DNA from: Streptomyces mangrovi | GTDB lineage: Bacteria > Actinomycetota > Actinomycetes > Streptomycetales > Streptomycetaceae | Assembly (NCBI RefSeq): GCF_900114215.1 | Contig: NZ_FOSG01000001.1 | Location: forward strand, 186,001 to 250,000 | Reading direction: 5' to 3' | DNA: 64,000 nt | Shown: positions 32,905 to 43,500 of the stretch, in pieces | How the letters are laid out: every line of letters starts with the position of its first letter | Numbering within the stretch: the first letter of the stretch is position 1 | Position numbers and translations under genes: made by a program | Notes under the pieces: model-generated | What the model saw: the letters and a program-made list of their open reading frames with translations, nothing else | Databases searched by the model: none | What the model was told of the DNA's origin: nothing

Positions 32905-34598
32905 TCGCCAAGATCAGCAGCGGCAAGAACACCGCTGGCCTGATCCGCTACCTCTTCGGCCCCGGCCGGGCCAACGAGCACACCGACCCGCATCTGGTCG
33001 CCTCCTGGGACGGCTTCGCCCCCGACCCCGGCCGCACCACCGACCCCGCCGCCACCAGGAAGCTCCTGGTGGCCGACCTCGACCTGCGCGTCAAGCAAGC
33101 CCGCCGCCTGGGCCGGGCGCCTGAGCGGCACGTGTGGCACTGCTCTCTGCGCGCCGCACCTGAAGACCGCCACCTCACCGATCGGGAGTGGGCTGCCATC
33201 GCCCGCCGCGTTGTGGCGGCCACCGGCATCGCGCCACACGGCGACCTGGACGGCTGCCGCTGGGTCGCCGTGCGCCACGCACCCGACCACATCCACATCG
33301 CCGCCACCACCGTCCGCGGCGACCTGCGAGAGGCCCGCCACTGGAACGACTATCTCACCGCCGACCGCGAACTGGCGGCGATCGAGGCCGAGTACGGCCT
33401 GCGCCAGGTGGTGCGTGGTGACCGCACCGCCGCCAAACGGCCCACCCGGGCTGAGCAGGAGAAGGCCCGCCGCCACGGCCGGCAGAAGACCTCCCGCGAA
33501 CGCCTGCGCACCACCGTCCGCCAACTGGTCTCCATCGCCACCAGCCCGGAGGAGTTCCTCCACCTCCTCGACGGCGTCGAGGGCGTCCTCGTCGACGTCC
33601 AGCACTTCCCTTCCGGCGACGTCCGCGGCTACAAGGTCGCCGCCGAAGGCGACACCAACGCCGCCGGCCAGCCGGTCTGGTTCTCCGGTTCCGCCCTCGC
33701 CTCCGACCTGTCCTACCCCAAAATCGCGGAACGCCTCACCGCCATCGAAACCCCACCGGCAATCGAGTCGAGCAGCCTGCGCAGGCCGAACCTCTGGCAC
33801 CAGGCCACCGCGGCGGCCGAACGCATCCCCCACCACCTCGACCGGGGCCACGACACGGCGGCCCAGGCACACATCGCGGCTTTTGGCGAGGCCCTTGACA
33901 TGCTTCCGCTTCTCGCCCCCAGACACCTTCGATCGCAGCTTCAGCAGGCTGCCAGCGTGTTCGAACGCGCCTCCCGCTCCCGTATCCGAGCCAAGCAAGG
34001 GCAGGCCCGTGCCCTGCGCGGCGCCGTACGCGCGCTGCGAACGGCCCCGATCACCGGTGACGGACTGGCGATGTTCCTCGACGTCGCCGTCCTCGTTGTC
34101 ATCGCTGCAGCCCGCTGGCACCAGGCTCGCCAGCACGACCAACAGGTTGCCGCCGCTCACCAAGCCCTGGTCCATCTCCAGGCGGCCTACCAGCAGGCTG
34201 TGGCTCAATCACTGGCCGCCCTGGCCCAGCACAAGCCACCTGCCCGCACTGTGGAACGCCACGCTCAGCACATACGAGCCGTCCTGCCGAACTACGCGGA
34301 GCGGGTCCTCGACGACCCCGCCTGGCCAGCACTGGCCGCTGTTCTCACCCAAGCCGAGACCGTCGGCCACGTCCCCCGGCAGCTCCTCCAGCACGCCGCC
34401 CGCCAGCGCGCCCTGGACAACGCCCGCTCCCCCGCCAGGACCCTCACCTGGCGCATCCGACGCCTCGGCACAAGGCCAGCACCCAGCGCACGAGCCCGTG
34501 CAGCACAAGCTCGCGCCACAGCACAGCGCTCTGCTGCTCCCGTCCACTCGGCAGCAACCGCTGTGGCCCCGCAACCACCACATGCACAAGGGCGGTGA
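32901..34598 (+). CDS. mobA: relaxase / mobilization endonuclease (MobA/VirD2-like)
   Basis: 565 residues. The N-terminal about 200 form the relaxase domain: MIAKISSGKNTAGLIRYLFG, HVWHCSLRAAPEDRHLTD, and the metal-binding His triad in VRHAPDHIHIAATT (His126, His130, His132). The C-terminal half is helical and Ala/Gln-rich with a hydrophobic segment (MFLDVAVLVVIAAARW). It would nick oriT and pilot the strand. GTG 32901 overlaps the mobC stop. No coupling protein is adjacent. Confidence 0.88.
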   Translation: MIAKISSGKNTAGLIRYLFGPGRANEHTDPHLVASWDGFAPDPGRTTDPAATRKLLVADLDLRVKQARRLGRAPERHVWHCSLRAAPEDRHLTDREWAAIARRVVAATGIAPHGDLDGCRWVAVRHAPDHIHIAATTVRGDLREARHWNDYLTADRELAAIEAEYGLRQVVRGDRTAAKRPTRAEQEKARRHGRQKTSRERLRTTVRQLVSIATSPEEFLHLLDGVEGVLVDVQHFPSGDVRGYKVAAEGDTNAAGQPVWFSGSALASDLSYPKIAERLTAIETPPAIESSSLRRPNLWHQATAAAERIPHHLDRGHDTAAQAHIAAFGEALDMLPLLAPRHLRSQLQQAASVFERASRSRIRAKQGQARALRGAVRALRTAPITGDGLAMFLDVAVLVVIAAARWHQARQHDQQVAAAHQALVHLQAAYQQAVAQSLAALAQHKPPARTVERHAQHIRAVLPNYAERVLDDPAWPALAAVLTQAETVGHVPRQLLQHAARQRALDNARSPARTLTWRIRRLGTRPAPSARARAAQARATAQRSAAPVHSAATAVAPQPPHAQGR

Positions 34599-34914
34599 TC
34601 ACAGCCCTGCGCACCAGGACGTGTCCGTCCTACCCAATTTCGGCTTCCAACAGGTCCAAGACTTCCTCCCATCGGAAGCGATCCGCGCCTCCACCTGCCT
34701 TGGGCCGATGCGGCTCGTAGCTGCCGATCAAGCGGCAGGCAGCACCGGGAGCCGCGCAAGCACGCCAGGCCGACACCAACGCCGACGAGAGCGCATATCC
34801 GGAACCGACCGCAGCGGCTCAGCTCCCGTGAGTAGGATCACATCCTACCCGTGCGGCCGAGTCAGGCCTCCACGGTGTCTACTTACCCGCTCTCCAGCTC
34901 GTGAAGGTGGATGC
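34599..34914. promoter_or_regulatory. intergenic region upstream of mkoA with palindromic operator candidate
   Basis: 316 bp between the relaxase and the first defence gene. It contains GTAGGAT-CAC-ATCCTAC at 34832-34848, a perfect 7-bp inverted repeat about 67 bp before the mkoA start. Size and position fit a repressor operator, but no dedicated regulator gene is adjacent. Nothing coding recognised. Confidence 0.45.
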
Positions 34915-37900
34915 ATGACAACTCCCACCGTCGGGACGTTGCTTCTGCGGAACAGGTACGAAATCACCGGGGGTCCACACGCAGGTGACGGCGAGTCCCA
35001 GGTCTGGGAGGCGTTCAGCGACGGCTACACGTACCTGCTCAAGACATGGACATACGAGGGCGAGCAACCGGACCGGGTGCAACGCGCCCTGTGGGACCAG
35101 GAACTGCGCACCCTGTACAAGGTCGCGAGCAGCCCGAGGTCGGACGACGCACTGGTCGTACTCAAGGACGCTGGCCTCGACCGGGACCACCAGTGCTTCG
35201 TTATGGTCCTGGAGTCACCGGGCTACAAGCGCGTCGCCGACGCGCTGCAGCACCGCGCCCGCTACTCGTGGCTCTCGAACCGCGGGACGGCCACGCGCGA
35301 ACAGCTGTGGAGCGGCTTATTGCGCGTCGCCACAGGGCTGAACCTGCTGCACGAGCGACAGGTCCTGCACCGGGGCGTGGACCTCGACTCCCTCTTCTTC
35401 GACGAGGACCTCGGTGCCGAATCCCTTCGGCTCGGCGGCTTCGAATGGTCCGTCAAACTGGGCCGTCCGGTGGGGACTCAGCCCCCTGCCGGCTGGCCGG
35501 TTCCACCGGAGCGCACCACGGGAGGCGTGACTGCCTGGCGTCAGGACGACGACTGGTTCGCCTTCGGCATCCTCTGCGCACGGCTACTGCTCGACCTCGA
35601 ACGCTTCACCACCAATGCCCCGCGCGAGCGTCACGCACGGGTGCTCAAGACCATCGACACTGCCAAGCATGAGCTGACCGAGGCCGAACGCAAGCTGCTG
35701 CTGGACCTCGTCGCCGCAGACCCGCTTGAGCGCCTGACCGCGCCGTACGACATCATCAGTCGGATCCAGGACATCACGCGGGCCCTAGCGAGCCCCCTGC
35801 GCACCCAGCAGGAGGACGTGCAGTACGTCCTGGCCCTCGATCTGCGGCGGCCGGAGTTCATCGATCACCTGATGGAGAGCGGACTGCGTGACCACTTGCG
35901 GCTCGACCCCATGGGGACATTTATTCCTGGGGATCCGGTCCACCGAAAGGAAGCGTGCGAGTTCGTCCGCCAGGACCTGCAGAAGCCTCTTCTGTACGCC
36001 ATCCCGGGCAGGCCGTACTTCATCCTTGTCGGCGGCAGGCTCAGCCTGAAGATCACGGCGCACCGAGGGAAAGACGGCACGTCCAGCTGGCAGGTCGCGG
36101 ACTGCCGGTCCGCCCAGCCACTGCTCTTCAGCGAGGGCGACGACAGCTTCCGCGAACTCCCGCCCGGCCGCGTGTTCGCCTATGCCAGGGACGAGGTGGC
36201 CCGCGACCGTACGATCGCGCAGAACGCCACGTCATGGGAGCCCGTGCTGCCGAAGATCGACCGCAGTGCGCAGGTCTCACGCGAACTCAGTCGCTTTCAC
36301 GAGTTCGTCCGTGTGAGCAACCAGATCGAACTGCTCCTCCTGGACTCACAGATCTTCCCGTACGAGGTCGTCCGCGGCCCGTGGCTGGAGGACGGCGTGG
36401 AGTGGGCCATGGTCAAGGAGCGCGCGCGCCCGGAAGGACACGAAGTCTTCGAGGCGTTCCGCGTGGACTTGATCGATTTCCTGCAGAAGGAGGTAAGGGG
36501 CAGCGACCGGTCCAAGGTCATCCTGTCGGGAGCCCGCGACGGCGCCCGTTTGAAACTCCCGCCCCGAGACCCCCACTCCGACGACGAGGGCAACGTATGG
36601 CAGGTAGATGCCATGGACCAGGCGACCGAGGTCGTCACACTCAGCCGCCCCAGTCTGAGCAAAAGTCGCGTAAAGCTGGAGAAGGAGGGATTCCTCCGCA
36701 GCGCTGGCATGCCCGGCCAGATCAGCCTGTTCCAGCGTCGCAAGAAGGCCATCGACGCCCTCGACCAGCACGGATACCTCCTTCGATCGCTGGCCACCCC
36801 GAGCCACGTCCGCATGGACACAGGCGCTTCCGAGCTTCCCGTCGTGCTCCCCCACGAACGGGTCGACGAGCCCAAACGGGCCAGCATCGAGGACATCCTC
36901 CGAGTGCGGCCCATATATACGCTCCAAGGGCCGCCCGGTACAGGCAAGACCACCCTCGTCGCCTGGCTGCTGCGCGAGATCCTCACGGAGGATCCCGTCG
37001 TCCAGGTACTGGTCACGGCCCAGGCCCACGGAGCCGTCGACGTGCTCAGGTCGAAGGTGGGTGAGGCGTTCCAGGACGTGCCCGAAGCCGACAGGCCGCT
37101 GCAGATCCGGCTGCGGGGTCCCCACAAGGCCGGAACCACACTGCCGGAGGACGGCGTCGAGGGCGTGGCCAGGCAAGTTCTCCAGCGCAGCATCTCTCAG
37201 CTCAGTGCAATGAGTTCCCCCAGCGAAGTTCAGCTCGCCTGGCTGGAGGACGCGAAGGCCATGGTCAGTGAGATCAACATGATGCAGGAGCAGGGGGAGC
37301 TCGGCCGCCGCTCGTCGGACTTCGTCGAACTGGTCAAACGCGGCGCGAACCTCACGTACTGCACCACTAGTGCCCACGACTTGGTCGCCCTCGCCGCAGG
37401 TCAGGCGTTCGACTGGTCGATCGTCGAGGAGGCGGGCAAGGCGCACGCGTTCGACCTCGCACTACCGCTGCAGGCTGGCCACCGTTGGTTGCTGATCGGC
37501 GACCACAAGCAACTGGATCCCTACCGATACGAGGACTACCAGCAGGGAATCGAGAAGCTGGACCCGGTGGCGCAGACCCTCAGCCGCCTCAAAGTAAGGG
37601 CGTCCGGCCTGCTTGACCAGGAATGGCTCGACTCGTGGGAACGGCGCAGCCAGACAGACCGGGATGAGTTCCGCGAGTACGCCAAGGAGTGGTTGAGGAC
37701 CTTCCACCGCCTGTACGAGTACTGCGCCGTGGCCACGGGTACCGACCGTCTCGTCACGGACACCGAAGCGAAGGGAGCGTCTGCGGGGCAGTTGATCGGC
37801 CAGCACCGCATGCACCCGGACATCGGCCAGCTCATCTCCGAGGCGTACTACCAGGGGCGACTGGTGAACCGCACCCTGGACAAGAAAGACGAACCGGTGG

Positions 37901-38559
37901 AGCGCGTGCGTCACGGCTTTCACACCCCGCACGGCATCCGTGACCGGGCCGTGGTCTGGCTCGACGTACCGTGGTGCCGCAACGGCGCCGCCACCCGCGA
38001 GGTTGGCCCGAGCAGCGGCCAGTCGCCGTACACCAATCCAGCGGAGGCGCGCGCGCTCGCCAACTTCCTCCGAGCCCTGGGACCAGATGGCGGGTGCCAG
38101 GGCAAGCTCGCGGTGTTGGCCCCGTACTCCCGGCAGGTGAGCCTGCTCAGCCAGCAGTTGCGGGGCACGCCCTTGCCTGCCGGACTACAGGTTCAGCTCG
38201 GTCTCAAAGCCGAAGCGATCGACGGCAACCGGTTCCCCGCCCACACCGTCGACTCCTTCCAGGGCAACCAGGCGGACGTCGTCGCCATAAGCCTGGTCCG
38301 CAACAACGAGGAGGAAATCGGCCGCGGCCTGGGGTTCCTCGACGACCCGGGCCGGATGAACGTGCTCCTCTCGCGGGCGGAGCGCCTGCTGATCCTCGTC
38401 GGGTCCTGGGATTTCTTCCTCCACCAGGTGCAGGCAGTACCTCTCGCGGATGAGTCCCAGCCCTTGTGGTCCTTCAAGAAGATCGTCACCTTGCTCGACG
38501 AATGGTTCCTGGACGGCAGGGCTGTGCGTATCCCGGCTGACCTCAGGGAGAACTCGTGA
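34915..38559 (+). CDS. mkoA: Mokosh type I MkoA: kinase-like domain fused to SF1 RNA/DNA helicase
   Basis: 1214 residues. Residues about 12-290 have a Ser/Thr-kinase fold: Lys43 in LLKTW, and a catalytic loop in which HRD reads H152-R-G154 and DFG reads G-G-F (174-176). It therefore looks like a pseudokinase. After a middle region comes an SF1 (COG1112/UPF1-like) helicase: Walker A GPPGTGKTT (Lys678), motif II VEEAG (837-841), motif III LIGDHKQLDPY, motif V VDSFQGNQADVV, motif VI GRMNVLLSRAE. Helicase plus kinase followed by a PLD protein is the described architecture of type I Mokosh anti-phage defence. ATG 34915 has GAAGGTGG upstream. A TTA codon (35317) is codon 135. Confidence 0.82.
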   Translation: MTTPTVGTLLLRNRYEITGGPHAGDGESQVWEAFSDGYTYLLKTWTYEGEQPDRVQRALWDQELRTLYKVASSPRSDDALVVLKDAGLDRDHQCFVMVLESPGYKRVADALQHRARYSWLSNRGTATREQLWSGLLRVATGLNLLHERQVLHRGVDLDSLFFDEDLGAESLRLGGFEWSVKLGRPVGTQPPAGWPVPPERTTGGVTAWRQDDDWFAFGILCARLLLDLERFTTNAPRERHARVLKTIDTAKHELTEAERKLLLDLVAADPLERLTAPYDIISRIQDITRALASPLRTQQEDVQYVLALDLRRPEFIDHLMESGLRDHLRLDPMGTFIPGDPVHRKEACEFVRQDLQKPLLYAIPGRPYFILVGGRLSLKITAHRGKDGTSSWQVADCRSAQPLLFSEGDDSFRELPPGRVFAYARDEVARDRTIAQNATSWEPVLPKIDRSAQVSRELSRFHEFVRVSNQIELLLLDSQIFPYEVVRGPWLEDGVEWAMVKERARPEGHEVFEAFRVDLIDFLQKEVRGSDRSKVILSGARDGARLKLPPRDPHSDDEGNVWQVDAMDQATEVVTLSRPSLSKSRVKLEKEGFLRSAGMPGQISLFQRRKKAIDALDQHGYLLRSLATPSHVRMDTGASELPVVLPHERVDEPKRASIEDILRVRPIYTLQGPPGTGKTTLVAWLLREILTEDPVVQVLVTAQAHGAVDVLRSKVGEAFQDVPEADRPLQIRLRGPHKAGTTLPEDGVEGVARQVLQRSISQLSAMSSPSEVQLAWLEDAKAMVSEINMMQEQGELGRRSSDFVELVKRGANLTYCTTSAHDLVALAAGQAFDWSIVEEAGKAHAFDLALPLQAGHRWLLIGDHKQLDPYRYEDYQQGIEKLDPVAQTLSRLKVRASGLLDQEWLDSWERRSQTDRDEFREYAKEWLRTFHRLYEYCAVATGTDRLVTDTEAKGASAGQLIGQHRMHPDIGQLISEAYYQGRLVNRTLDKKDEPVERVRHGFHTPHGIRDRAVVWLDVPWCRNGAATREVGPSSGQSPYTNPAEARALANFLRALGPDGGCQGKLAVLAPYSRQVSLLSQQLRGTPLPAGLQVQLGLKAEAIDGNRFPAHTVDSFQGNQADVVAISLVRNNEEEIGRGLGFLDDPGRMNVLLSRAERLLILVGSWDFFLHQVQAVPLADESQPLWSFKKIVTLLDEWFLDGRAVRIPADLRENS

Positions 38560-40211
38560 TCGTCCTCGTACCTGTGAGCATGTTCAGCGTCAACTTCAGC
38601 GTGGCCCGGGGCCGCCCGTACAGCCGTCTGGAGCGGCGGGTCTTGGAGGAGATCGCCGCACAGGCTGGTGTCGCCCCCCACCAGGGCGCAACCCTGACCT
38701 CGTTGTGCGACACATTCCGGGTCCACGAACGACTAATGGTCGAAGCCCTAGTGACTCTGGTCGGTGCTGGCTGGGTCGCCGTCACCAGCGGCCGGGAAGC
38801 CACTTTCGTCCTTACTGACGAAGGGCAGCAGGCGTGCTCGTCGGGAAAGGACCCTGCATCGGTCGTCGTGGCTCCAGCCCCGCCCTGCACAGTTGTCTTC
38901 GACCGCACTGCAGGCCAACTGGCCAGGCGCGGTGAAGTACTGACCGTCTCGAAGCAGGAGGCGCGACCGGACCTCAACCCGTCCACTCCCCGGCGCATCC
39001 TGCGCAACACGCTGGATGAGTCCCAGATCCAGAAGCTGCTGCCGCGCGCCAGCGGCGAATGGGTGCGCAGCATCGGACGGCCCAGGCTCGTGACATTCAG
39101 CCGCTACCTCCCTGTCCGCGTCGACCTCGCCGACCGGGCCATTACGGGACTTCCCCGGAGCTGGCACCAGGCGCTGTCGGCCGAGATCCTGACCGTGGCA
39201 CAGACCAGGCAGGAGGAGCTGAAGGCCGCCCCGAACCTCCAACCGGCGCCGCAGACCGCCAGGAAGGAATCACCCCTGGTACCGGCTGCGCCGCCCGCTA
39301 CCGGCCAGGCGCACCGCCCGACACCGCTGAGCATCGCGGGGCGGAGGTCCCCGACCTCCGCGGTCGGGGTCCCAGCACTCCCCCAGACAGACGCCTCTTT
39401 CCCCTGGCTGGACGAAGCCGATCCTCTCGGGAACGGCGGTGACGGTTTCACGGAACGATCGGTCAAAGCAGCCTTGTTCTCGGAGTTGTCCGGCGAGGAG
39501 TCCCACCAACTCCTGATCACCGAGGCACTGGCCACAGCGGCGAACCACGTCCTGATCGCCTCGCCCACGGTGAATGTGGAGAGCCTGTCGAAGCTCGGCG
39601 ATGTGATCCAAGCCGCCGTGTCGCGCGGAGTGCGCGTGGATGTCCTTTACGGCGACACGGACGAGGGGACCACCCCGCAGGACGTCGTCGACCTACTGAA
39701 CCGGATCGGCTACCACGCTGCGCAACGTCTGGGCCGGGATCTCGTGAGACCAGCCAAGGAGCCGACGGGTAGCGGTGCTGGCCTCCTGATCTTCGATGGG
39801 AAGGACGGTTACCTCGAAGCGGTCATCGGTGACTACGCGTGGGTCGGGTCGCCGGGCTCAAAGCAGGCACGCTCGGTCCACGTGGGCGGAACCGAGTTCA
39901 TGGCCCAGGTGGCACGGGCAGCCGCAGGTCTGTGGATGTGGAGCGGTGATCCGGATTCCGCCGACCGCTGGCGGCGCGTGGCGGACCGCTGCCAGGACGA
40001 CACTGCCGTCTCCGCGGCTCGGGGAGACCGTTTGAAGGATCAGGTCCTCACCGAGCTGATCGTGGACGACGAGCACGCTCAGGTCCCGCAGGGCCCCGAA
40101 GACAGCGCCCTGCGGATTGGTGGCGCATGTCGGCACGAGAACGGGTCTGCAGTGGGCATCCGCGGCATCTCGGTGGTGATCCGCCGCCCAGAGGCCTTGG
40201 CCACACCATAA
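38556..40211 (+). CDS. mkoB: Mokosh type I MkoB: PLD-fold protein with degenerate HKD motif
   Basis: 551 residues, start GTG overlapping the mkoA stop (GTGA). The N-terminal about 90 residues contain a winged-helix-like segment (LERRVLEEIAAQAGVAPHQG, LVGAGWVAVTSGREATFVLT). A Pro/Ala linker follows, and residues about 310-470 resemble a phospholipase D half: HVLIASPTVNVESLSKLGDV, AAVSRGVRVDVLYGDTDEG, LLIFDGKDGYLEAVIGDYAW, VGSPGSKQARSVHVG. At the position where HxK should stand I read S406-GAG, while the Asp (D414) and the GS turn persist. It should be the effector or partner of MkoA; nuclease activity is doubtful. Confidence 0.72.
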   Translation: MIVLVPVSMFSVNFSVARGRPYSRLERRVLEEIAAQAGVAPHQGATLTSLCDTFRVHERLMVEALVTLVGAGWVAVTSGREATFVLTDEGQQACSSGKDPASVVVAPAPPCTVVFDRTAGQLARRGEVLTVSKQEARPDLNPSTPRRILRNTLDESQIQKLLPRASGEWVRSIGRPRLVTFSRYLPVRVDLADRAITGLPRSWHQALSAEILTVAQTRQEELKAAPNLQPAPQTARKESPLVPAAPPATGQAHRPTPLSIAGRRSPTSAVGVPALPQTDASFPWLDEADPLGNGGDGFTERSVKAALFSELSGEESHQLLITEALATAANHVLIASPTVNVESLSKLGDVIQAAVSRGVRVDVLYGDTDEGTTPQDVVDLLNRIGYHAAQRLGRDLVRPAKEPTGSGAGLLIFDGKDGYLEAVIGDYAWVGSPGSKQARSVHVGGTEFMAQVARAAAGLWMWSGDPDSADRWRRVADRCQDDTAVSAARGDRLKDQVLTELIVDDEHAQVPQGPEDSALRIGGACRHENGSAVGIRGISVVIRRPEALATP

Positions 40212-40319
40212 GAGTGGTCTCCCGCGCCGCCATCACAGCGGCGGCGCGGCAGCCTCCTGGCGCGGGGTGCCCCGAAAGTCTCGCCGACCTGGTCGGCCGC
40301 TACATCGACGCTTGCTAAC

Positions 40320-40400
40320 CCCGCGGCCGTCCACTACAGCGAGCGGCATCTCCTCGGCCCGGTGCAGCCGGCGGATCTCAGTCCAGTCCTCCACCTGAGT
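40320..40400 (-). pseudogene. IS21 IstA N-terminal fragment
   Basis: Leftward translation gives VEDWTEIRRLHRAEEMPLAVV, which resembles the start of IS21-family IstA transposases (EDW-EIRRLHRAEGMPI). It decays after about 22 residues. It lies in the 316-bp convergent gap (40212-40527) between mkoB and hsdR, otherwise without features. Confidence 0.45.
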
Positions 40401-40527
40401 CACCCTCTCCTCCTGACCCTCGATGAAAGTCAGGATCATCAGGAGATCGCGAGGTAGGTCACCGTTCATCCGCCGATCAGCGGTCAGTTTTCACCCGTCG
40501 CTGAGAGTCTCAACGCAATTGGCAGTA

Positions 40528-43500
40528 CTAGGCATTCGTGCCAGCGGGCCCCGCCACCCCTGGCCAGGGGAGCACCACGGCCCCCGCTGTCCCAGCCCCG
40601 TCGGAGCTCCCGGTCACGTCAGTGTTCCCAGCCTTATCAGCATTCCCAGCGCCAGCCGAGTCCGAGGCGTGGCGGATGAATTCCTCCCGGCGCTCGACGG
40701 CCAATTCCACCAGACGTACGGCGAGTGGCCCGGTGGCGTCCCAGTCCAACCCCAGCTGCTCCTCCAGCACCTGTCGCAGCTCCTTGCGCAACCGGTTCCG
40801 CGCCGTCGGCTGTCTGCCGAAGTGCGGGGACCGGGCTTCGGACACGATCTGGGACGTGACAGCCATGGCAGCGTCCCGCACTGCCACCCGAGCCGTGCCG
40901 TCCGGCTGTCGTTGTCCGGAGACAGCATGCTTCAGTAGCACGAGCACCCGCTGTACGGGTGTGAGCGCCAAGACGGACGTCGCTTGGGTGTGGTCGCGTT
41001 CCGCGGCCAGGATGTCCCGGGCCAGAACAAGCAGCGCTTCGGCCGTCCGTTTCGTACCGGACGCGTCGGCACCGACGTTGGCCACTCGCAGGATCGCCGC
41101 CAGTCGGTTCTCGAACCGCCGCTGTCGCAGCGGATTGGCCAGTGGCCGGTCCGTCAGCTGGGCCCACAAGGCGGCCAGAAGATAGGCGATCCGGGCTCGA
41201 GGGTCGGCGTTCGCGCTAACCCGCTCCAGGAAGTCCGGAGCCGTCATTCGCTCCGGCGGGACCAGATAACGCGTACGCGTCTCCTCAAGCCAGCGCTCGA
41301 CCAGGTCGTCCACATGGGCCCCAGAGGCGCGTGGCACGAAGTACCGGGAGTCGGGGCGGTGGCGCTTCCATGCCACGTACTGCACAACGCCCAGCCATCC
41401 GGCGAATTCGGCATAGACTGGTTCCGCCTTCGCGGGCGGTGCCGAGTTGAGTGCGGTGAGAAACCGCCGGACCAGGCCGATGAATCGTGCATGCGTCAGC
41501 GGATCCGCGAGGGCGGCCAGGAGGTCTTCCCGCTGGGATTCAGTGCGCAGGGCGTCGATGCCGTATGAGGTGCCACGTACGGTTCCTTCCGCGGAGCCAT
41601 GAGAGTTGAGGAATTCCCGAATCTCGCGGTGCACGCGCCACAGCGTCTCGGCCACCGCCTGCTCACGGTCCTTGCACAGGTCCCGGTACGGGGCCTCTTC
41701 GAAGCCCAGGACATCACGCAGGTGGTCGGCATCATAGCGGGCGAACGCTCGCTCCAGGCCCGGTATCGCGTCCGCATGGTCGACGACGCGGTGTATCGGG
41801 TCTCCTGGGCGCCGGGCACGCATGATCTGCCACAGCGCGGCGGCCGAGATGCCACGGTCGAGGAACACCAGGTGCCCGTTCCAACTGTTGTCCACCTCTT
41901 CTAGCCTGGACCGGACCACGGTGAAAACGGTCAGGGCGCGGGCGTTGCGGGTCGGGGCGCCGGACGTTGGCTCGTGCGACCCGGCGGCGGAGCTGGTACG
42001 CGGCGTCGCCGCATCATGCGGGTCCGCTCCCCAGGAGGGGTCCGGCTGACGCTCGGCGACCGCCTCGGCCAGACCGATGGGGTCGGACCCCCACCTGCGG
42101 CGTTCGGCCCAGCGCTGCCACTCCGGTGGGTCCATCGCATTTACGGTGATGGACGCGCGCGGGTCGATCCTGGCCAGCACATGGCGATGGGCCCACAGGC
42201 CGAGCATGGCTCGTTGCTCTTCGGTGGCGTAGTCCTCCGCGGCGGGGTCGCTCAGCAGGTCGGGGTCCAGGTCGTCTATCTCCACCAGCAGCTGGTCGCG
42301 GGCGTCGCGCAGCGCGGCGCAATACCGGTCTGCGTCCGCCCGAGAGGAGGCAACGACCTGCGCGGCGACGCCGTGTCGCAGCCCAGTAAAAGCCCAGTAC
42401 CGGAACATTCGGGCGGCCCTGGTCGACAGATCTTCGCCACCCGCGCCGGACATTTGGTCCGGTGCACTGGCCATAAGGTCTCCGGCTTCCGCCTTGCCGT
42501 AGTCCAAGGCCGAGGCCGGCTCGTACAGCACGGGCGTCAGCACACCGTCGGTCAGGGCGTCCCGGGCGGTGTAGACGTCGACGAGCCCGCCAAAGAGGTG
42601 CATGGCGACGGCCTGCGACCGCCTGTCGGCCGGGGTGTCCGCAAAGCCGATGAAGGCCGCGTTGGGCAGCAGCTCGCGTAGCCGGGCATGTTGAGCGGTG
42701 ACACGGTTCGCTTCATCGACGATCACCAGGATGTTGCTCTGGGTGTTCACGGTGACGGGCGGTGCCGTCTCCTCGGGCCCCGGATACGGATCGCCGGTCA
42801 AAGTTCGCACGGCGGCGAGCTTCTGTGTGGTCAGCGTGATCACGTCCGGGGTGCCGAGGGCAAGGGCGCGAGTGGTCGACCACGCCTGAGGCCGGATGAC
42901 CCTGACCTCATCCATTTTCAGAGCATTGATGAGCTGCCACTCCCGCTCCCGGCGGTGCGTGACCACAACGATCATGTGATCGGCGAGCTGCGCATGCGTC
43001 CGTAGCCGACGGATGAGGAACCCCAGGGTCTGTTCCGTCCCAGAGTCCTCGAAGTTCCAGACCAGACCGGCCCGTGAGGCGGTGGCGTCGTCTGCCGGGG
43101 CACCTAGCCGGTCGGTGAGGATGTCGGTCACCCGGTGCACGGCGCGGTACTGCGGATAGCGCGCCACGGTCTTGACCGCTGTCCGGTCCTCGTCCGCGAA
43201 CGCCCCCCACTCTTCTTCATGGAAGAAGTTCCGTACTAGGCCGAGCAGATGGGACGGGCGGAGCACACCGGCGGTCAGTGCTTCCCAGGACTGCAGCGGA
43301 CGCTCGACGACACAGCCAAGTTCGGCGCGTACCTGCTCCTCGGTCGCCGGGACCACGGTACGCCAGGCCGCGAACTCCCGTGCCGAAGAAGTGATGGTGC
43401 CCAGTCGGGCGTCCGTCCCATCCATGACCACCAGCAGCTGAGCACACCGGGCCAGTCCGGGCCGCGCCGGTACGGATCCGCGGCCGACCCCGGCGAGGTC

